Assembly (NCBI GenBank): GCA_011525805.1
Contig: WYBR01000090.1
Span: forward strand, 37,121-101,120
Source: Vicinamibacteraceae bacterium
GTDB taxonomy: Bacteria; Planctomycetota; Phycisphaerae; Phycisphaerales; UBA5793
DNA length: 64,000 nucleotides
Direction of reading: 5' to 3'
A program made the translations under genes and the position numbers. The notes under the pieces were generated by a model. The model searched no databases and was not told the origin of the DNA. It saw only the letters and a list, made by a program, of their open reading frames with translations. The stretch's first letter is position 1. Each line of letters opens with the position of its first letter. Below, one piece after another: positions 59,517-64,000 of the stretch.

Positions 59517-61991
59517 CTACTGCCGTTCGAGGCGCAGCCGGATCACCGCGTCCGTCGTCTGGAACGTCACCTGCTGATCGCGGAAACTCGTGCCCGTCAG
59601 GAAGAGCGGCAACTCCTCCGCGATGAGCACGACGCCGTGATTGCTCGCGGGCGACGCACGCCAGCCGTCGATGACCGACTTGAGCAACAGGCTGTTTCCG
59701 AAGCTCACCGGCGTGCCCTGCGGCATCGGCGTCATGCGGATCTTCGTCGCATAGCCGCTGTCGAACGGAATGGCGATGATGTGCGCCGGCGGATCGAACT
59801 GCCCGAGCGAAGTTTCGCTGTCGAAGTTGACCCACGGGTTCACGCTCCACGGTCCCAGCATCTTGAACACGTTGATGACTCCCGTGTCCGAGTCCCGGCT
59901 CATGTAATCGTTCGTCTCCGGAAAGTTCGGATTGAACTCCTGCGAGTCATGCTTGAAGTGAACGATCAACTCCGCGGAGGCGACGTCGCCGTAGCCGAAG
60001 CCGGTCGGGAAGGGGATGTCGCCGTCGTCCACCTCGAACTTGAGAAACACCCGATACTCCCTGTCGTTGGGGCCGCCGGAGTCCTTGTGTCCAACCGTCA
60101 GTCCAGGCGGCGGCGTCAGGAATCCGGGATTGGCGGAGACCAGCGTGGCCACGGCGGGGATGTCGACGACGCGCAGATCGGGATCGGGGATGATCCGCTG
60201 GCCAAACGTCCACATCTGTTGCACGTCGAAGCGCATCGCGGCGTAGATCTGCTCTTCCTCGGGAGTCATCCATCCATCGAGAAGGTTGTGCTCGCGGTCC
60301 GGATCGGCCTGGATGTTGTAGAACTTGTCCTCGGTGTACGCCTGGAGTTCGTACTCAACGACGTAGACCATCAGGAGGTAGTCGCCGCTGCCGTACTCCG
60401 CCCAGTACGTCGGGATTGTCTCCGGCACGGGCGCGGCGGAAACAGCCGTGGGCCACTCGTCCCGGATGCGGTTGCGCAGGTCGTAGTACGCGGCGAGCTG
60501 CTCGTAGGTCATCCCGTACTCAGCGAGATTCACCTGTTCTGTGGGATCATCCTCCAGGTCGTAGAACTCGTCGGCGCTCAGGTCGTCGAGTCCCGCCCCG
60601 CCGGAGGCGCAGACGAGTTTGAAGCGGTCATCCTGCCCGCCTTCGGGCCGATGAATGAGCGCGACGCGCCAGATCTGATCATCGCTCTGGTTGGGCACAT
60701 TCCCCAGGCTGCAGGCGGTCACGTCGCGCGCTCCCTCGATCTGCGAGTAGCCGATGTTGTACGCGAAACTCTCTCCGCGGCGGGGGAAGAAGCCGTACTC
60801 GTTGTCGCGGACTGCGGGGGGAGCCTGGACGATGTCGCAGATCGTGTCGTAGAAGTCGACATGGCTGATCTGCCGGTCGTCAATCGTGCCTTCGTACTGA
60901 AAGTTGCCGGTGATGCCCGCGCCCATGACAAAGCAGGGCACGCGGACGCCTCCCTCGAAGAGCGTGTTCTTGGCCCTCTGATTCAGACTCTCGTCGATCC
61001 CGTTGTCGCCGATGAAGAAGATGATCGTGTTGCTCTGGGGTATGTACTCTGCTGTCTCCGCATCGAGGACACCCAATCCACCGTTGCCCTGCCGCAGGAG
61101 GTACTTGAGTAGTGCAGTGTCGAGCGCCTCGACGTTCTGGGCGAAACGGTCGATCCGATTGTCCAGGTAGCCGTTGCTGTCCTTCGTGTAGAAGAGGAGA
61201 TTCTCCTCATCCTCGATTTCCCACCAGCCGAGGCCAACGGGGTCGGGGCCGTCCGGGTGCCGCTTGTGCGGCGTGATGGTGTGGAAAAAGAGCGCGTACG
61301 GCTGCTCCGGATCGGGCCTGTTGTTCACGGCATCGCGCGCCGCCTGCATGGCGCGCAGCATGTGGTGATCGGCGAAGAAATAGCCGGGCTGACCGTACCC
61401 GTCGCAGATGTCGTCCATCCAGTCCACGAAGACGTCGAAACCCTGATCCAGATACGGCGGGTCGGGATTGTACGGACGCTGCCCGCGCTGTTCACCGGCC
61501 TCGTTGTAGCCGAGGTGCCACTTGTCGATGAGGATCGTGTAGTAGCCCATCTGCTGGAGTACTTCGGCAATCGTTCTCTCCTGCGTCTGCATCGCCAGGC
61601 GATTCGTGACATAGGCAGGAGGGCCGTCGAGGGGCACGGATTCACAGGGATTGCCCGGCTCATCCAAGGGGTTGTAGCGCCCGATGACGCCGACGACGCC
61701 GTTGTCGAGGGCGCTGCGGCCTGTCATGAGGCACGCGCGCGTGGGCGAACAGTTCGGGTTCACGCGGCACCGCCGGAAACTCACGCCCTGCTGCGCCATC
61801 GCATTGAGGTTCGTCGTGAAGATCCGCGGGTGCCTGTTGCCCTCGTCTCCCGGCCATTGGATCGCCTCAAGTCCCATGTCATCCGTCAGGATGAAGATGA
61901 GGTTGGGCGGCTCCTGCTGCGCAAGCGCAGGCAAGGCGATGCATCCGCAGGCAGCGGCCGAAATCAGCGAACGCGCGAGTCTCTGATTCAT
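59517..61991 (-). CDS. Secreted sulfatase with C-terminal DNRLRE-like domain
   Basis: 824 residues. A signal peptide (SAAACGCIALPALAQQ) is followed by an arylsulfatase domain. The formylglycine site is CSPTR (Cys81, Pro83, Arg85) in VNPNCSPTRACLMTG; metal-binding Asp37-Asp38 lie in LTDDMG, and DKWHLGY near 160 and FIGDNGID near 325 complete it. From about residue 600 a beta-rich domain (REYRVFLKFEVDDGDIPF, then VASAELIVHF) resembles DNRLRE, which occurs in planctomycete surface enzymes. It would remove sulfate from sulfated polysaccharide outside the cell after Cys81 modification. AAGGGAG precedes ATG 61991. Confidence 0.92.
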   Translation of the reverse strand: MNQRLARSLISAAACGCIALPALAQQEPPNLIFILTDDMGLEAIQWPGDEGNRHPRIFTTNLNAMAQQGVSFRRCRVNPNCSPTRACLMTGRSALDNGVVGVIGRYNPLDEPGNPCESVPLDGPPAYVTNRLAMQTQERTIAEVLQQMGYYTILIDKWHLGYNEAGEQRGQRPYNPDPPYLDQGFDVFVDWMDDICDGYGQPGYFFADHHMLRAMQAARDAVNNRPDPEQPYALFFHTITPHKRHPDGPDPVGLGWWEIEDEENLLFYTKDSNGYLDNRIDRFAQNVEALDTALLKYLLRQGNGGLGVLDAETAEYIPQSNTIIFFIGDNGIDESLNQRAKNTLFEGGVRVPCFVMGAGITGNFQYEGTIDDRQISHVDFYDTICDIVQAPPAVRDNEYGFFPRRGESFAYNIGYSQIEGARDVTACSLGNVPNQSDDQIWRVALIHRPEGGQDDRFKLVCASGGAGLDDLSADEFYDLEDDPTEQVNLAEYGMTYEQLAAYYDLRNRIRDEWPTAVSAAPVPETIPTYWAEYGSGDYLLMVYVVEYELQAYTEDKFYNIQADPDREHNLLDGWMTPEEEQIYAAMRFDVQQMWTFGQRIIPDPDLRVVDIPAVATLVSANPGFLTPPPGLTVGHKDSGGPNDREYRVFLKFEVDDGDIPFPTGFGYGDVASAELIVHFKHDSQEFNPNFPETNDYMSRDSDTGVINVFKMLGPWSVNPWVNFDSETSLGQFDPPAHIIAIPFDSGYATKIRMTPMPQGTPVSFGNSLLLKSVIDGWRASPASNHGVVLIAEELPLFLTGTSFRDQQVTFQTTDAVIRLRLERQ

Positions 61992-62228
61992 GACGTGGCT
62001 CCCTTCACAGATGGTCGAGTCGACCTTGCTTCCCGAGGCGGGAAGACGTTTTCCCCGTCCTCCGATGCCGCCCATTATGCCAAGAATTCAGCCGGACGGG
62101 TGTCCGTTCGCATCGACTTCACGAAGAAAGAAAAGATTCCTGCGAGAGCGTGAATTGAGAACGGGAAGGCAAACCGCGGAATCCGAGTTATACTCTGGAG
62201 CCAGCCGGCAGTCCGGGGAGGCTCAGCC

Positions 62229-63590
62229 ATGCCACGTGTTGGCACGATGATCGGGTATGTGGCGATTGTCGTTTTCTCGGGGGCAGTCCCGGGCTGGGCC
62301 CAGCCCAGTGGCGTGACGGCCTATGAACTGACCTCGATCGGCGTCTTGGAGGGACATGAAGGATCAGACGTCTTGGAACTGGACGAGTTCGGGCGCGTTG
62401 TCGGCCGCTCGCAAGAGTTCAACGGCGAGACGCACAGTGTCTTGTGGATCAACGGAGAGTTATTCACCGCACCCCCACCGCCCGGGGGAGCGAGTGCCAA
62501 TCTGTCAGGCATCAGCCCGACTAGCGGCCTTCTCGTCGGGACGTCCCTCGTGAGTGACCGGAGCCGGCCTGCCGCGTGGCGGATCGGGGTCGGCTCGACC
62601 TTGCTTCCGTTGCTCGTTGGTTCGTCTATCTGTTACACATCGACCGCCAATGACGCCGGCTGGATGGTCGGGAGGTGCTCAGCAGCGAACCGCTCCGCCC
62701 TCTGGCCGCGTCTCGACCCGCCCATCGACCTCGGCTCCCTCGGCAACCAGTTCGGCGATGAGGGCGCCAACGACATCAACGCACTCGGCGAGATCGTCGG
62801 CCGCTCCTACAACGCTCAGCGCATCACACGCCCCTACCTCTGGCGCAACGGCCAGATGATCGACATCGGTGGCGAGCCGACGGACCAACGGGGCTTCGCG
62901 TATGGCATCAATAACCACACTGAAGTAGTCGGGTACTTTCTCAGTCCGCGCCGACGCGGCTTTTATTGGTTCGAGGGCCGGATCACAGACCTGCTGGAGC
63001 CGCATCCGCTCGGCGGCATTCCCCAACCGCAAGAGATCAACGACGCGGGCCTCGTCGTCGGCAGCGCGACGAACCGAGAAGGTACCGGGCCGACCGCTGT
63101 CGCATGGGACAAGTCGCAGCAGTTCCAGCCGATCGACCTCAATGACTGCATTCCGAGACATGCCGACGTCACTCTGGTCACGGCCGATGATGTGAATGAG
63201 GCGGGCCAGATCGCTGCCTTCGGCGAGTACGACGACGGGCGCGAGCGGGGAATGCTCGTCACGCCGTACTTGTTCGAGATGTCTAACCCCGAGCCCGGCC
63301 GCGCGGGAACGATGAACACGATCACCGTTACGGGATTGCAGCCGAATCAGCGTGTGCATCTCGTGTGGGGCACGCGCGAGGGGGCGCAGAAGATTCACGG
63401 CGGCTGCCCCGGCGGCACACTGCTGATCCGCGATCCGCAGGGATTGCCCGCCGTGCGCGCCGATGCGAACGGCGTGGCAACGATCACCGTCAACGTTCCC
63501 CCCATCGCACGCGGCCGCACAGTGCGCCTCCAGGCCGTCGCACCGATCGAATGCCAGATCAGCCACACAGTGACGTGGACGTTCGAGTAG
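62229..63590 (+). CDS. Secreted HAF-repeat protein with C-terminal beta-sandwich domain, 453 aa
   Basis: A signal peptide (VAIVVFSGAVPGWAQ) is followed by HAF-type repeats (NDINALGEIVGRSYN, AYGINNHTEVVGYFL, PQEINDAGLVVGSATN, ADDVNEAGQIAAFGE). The last 105 residues match the C-terminal domain of the protein at 30136: EPGRAGTMNTITVTGL and DANGVATITVNVPPIARGRT with QISHTVTWTFE. It is divergent from the sulfatase gene. GGGGAGGCTCAGCC precedes the ATG; TATACT near 62190 is a possible -10 element. Its place inside a phage-like module suggests insertion. Confidence 0.87.
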   Translation: MPRVGTMIGYVAIVVFSGAVPGWAQPSGVTAYELTSIGVLEGHEGSDVLELDEFGRVVGRSQEFNGETHSVLWINGELFTAPPPPGGASANLSGISPTSGLLVGTSLVSDRSRPAAWRIGVGSTLLPLLVGSSICYTSTANDAGWMVGRCSAANRSALWPRLDPPIDLGSLGNQFGDEGANDINALGEIVGRSYNAQRITRPYLWRNGQMIDIGGEPTDQRGFAYGINNHTEVVGYFLSPRRRGFYWFEGRITDLLEPHPLGGIPQPQEINDAGLVVGSATNREGTGPTAVAWDKSQQFQPIDLNDCIPRHADVTLVTADDVNEAGQIAAFGEYDDGRERGMLVTPYLFEMSNPEPGRAGTMNTITVTGLQPNQRVHLVWGTREGAQKIHGGCPGGTLLIRDPQGLPAVRADANGVATITVNVPPIARGRTVRLQAVAPIECQISHTVTWTFE

Positions 63591-63680
63591 TTGGCGTCGC
63601 AGTCTCACATCGTCCGGCGAAGATGTCTACCCGTGTAACGACTTCGCGCCCACCCGTCCCGATCCGCAATCCCTGAGCGT

Positions 63681-63707
63681 TTCATCCGTCGGTACCTGAC
63701 GGATGAA
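63681..63707. terminator. Palindrome TTCATCCGTC / GACGGATGAA
   Basis: A 10-bp perfect stem around a 7-base loop lies 91 bases after the HAF-repeat gene. The ATG of the next frame (63703) lies in the right arm, so the stem may also mask it. Confidence 0.65.
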
Positions 63708-64000
63708 TCATGTGCTTCCACCTTCGGATGACCCCGCGCGGCTCGTGATCGAGTTGCGCTTTGTCCCTGCGCCTGACCGCGACGATGCGGTGCAGGAGGC
63801 GTGGGTGGCGCACCTGGAGGGGCGTCCCGTGCCGACCGCTGTCAACACGTATGCCCAGCGGCAGCGGCGGTGGCGCAAGCGCATGGCGGTACTCATCGAC
63901 TTCTACGAGGACAAGGGATGGCTGAGTCCGACATCGAGCAGGCGATCAAACAGAGCGCCCAAGGCCCCGCCAAGGCGAGCGGCGACTCGGGCAGCGTCGA
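63703..64000 (+). CDS. Hypothetical phage-like protein, N-terminal part
   Basis: Opens MNHVLPPSDDPARLVIELRF and continues DDAVQEAWVAHLEGRP to MAVLIDFYEDKGW. The frame stays open to the right edge, but beyond about residue 74 it overlaps another frame that looks more protein-like, so the real stop or a frameshift may lie there. The AVQEAW segment slightly resembles a sigma-factor helix. No firm family. Confidence 0.45.
   Translation, partial: MNHVLPPSDDPARLVIELRFVPAPDRDDAVQEAWVAHLEGRPVPTAVNTYAQRQRRWRKRMAVLIDFYEDKGWLSPTSSRRSNRAPKAPPRRAATRAAS
63918..64000 (+). CDS. Start of a possible phage head-joining (gpW-like) protein
   Basis: A frame overlapping the previous one begins ATG 63918: MAESDIEQAIKQSAQGPAKA, then SGDSGSV at the edge. 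Such openings occur in small gpW-like phage proteins that I recall from planctomycete prophage modules, but only 27 residues are visible. Confidence 0.35.
   Translation, partial: MAESDIEQAIKQSAQGPAKASGDSGSV

Noticed and set aside
59073..61112. A 679-codon frame on the plus strand across the zinc-ribbon and sulfatase genes
   Set aside because: Overlaps the sulfatase in antisense; only 59239-59424 in another frame is supported.

Overview
This 64-kb window is GC-rich, gene-dense bacterial chromosome, most likely from a member of the Planctomycetota close to the Phycisphaerales. The reasons are the mixture of gene families: a futalosine-route menaquinone prenyltransferase, a bacterial deoxyhypusine-synthase-like protein, gingipain-fold, fibro-slime, sulfatase and HAF-repeat secreted proteins, and a short C-terminal domain reused on several secreted proteins. 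Interspersed intergenic repeats of a kind I associate with planctomycete genomes are also present. This assignment is inference from gene content; there is no rRNA, tRNA or CRISPR array in the window.

Layout. 1-12 kb: the start of an aldo/keto reductase, HrpA helicase, an S9 peptidase, three secreted proteins with a shared C-terminal domain and hairpin terminators, and a PAS histidine kinase. 12-25 kb: SDR, sulfotransferase, Nudix, deoxyhypusine-synthase-like protein, a three-gene operon with overlapping ends (methyltransferase, flavoprotein, type III polyketide synthase), divergent MqnP, a hydrolase, DUF502, hpf-ptsN-ptsH and murA. 25-34 kb: a fibro-slime protein, cysteine synthase, two HAF-repeat secreted proteins (one frameshifted), and a 677-residue membrane protein that joins a degenerate WecA/MraY-like domain to an intact WbaP-like sugar-phosphate transferase. 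34-46 kb: rpsA, a tandem pair of membrane paralogues, an M29 peptidase, and a sugar-nucleotide group (HldE-like with inverted domain order, GDP-mannose-epimerase-like, UDP-glucose-dehydrogenase-like). 46-58 kb: RIC, tag, small genes, thiC preceded by a DinB-family gene and a TPP riboswitch, a C25-like peptidase, a DNA-alkylation-repair protein, a ferritin-like protein, serS and NAD kinase. 58.9-64 kb: a terminase fragment and a zinc-ribbon gene, then a sulfatase and a HAF-repeat gene, then the start of what looks like the rest of the phage module.

How the genes work together. Clear functional units are the polyketide operon (predicted methylated and oxidised alkyl-phenol or pyrone lipid), the hpf-ptsN-ptsH stress and nitrogen-type PTS group, the riboswitch-dinB-thiC unit, and the nucleotide-sugar genes with the phosphoglycosyl transferase fusion for surface polysaccharide. 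Many start codons have a TANNNT box about six bases upstream and no Shine-Dalgarno sequence, which suggests leaderless mRNAs. Three genes carry apparent one-base frameshifts. At least four families of intergenic repeats are present, and one palindrome lies in frame inside thiC.
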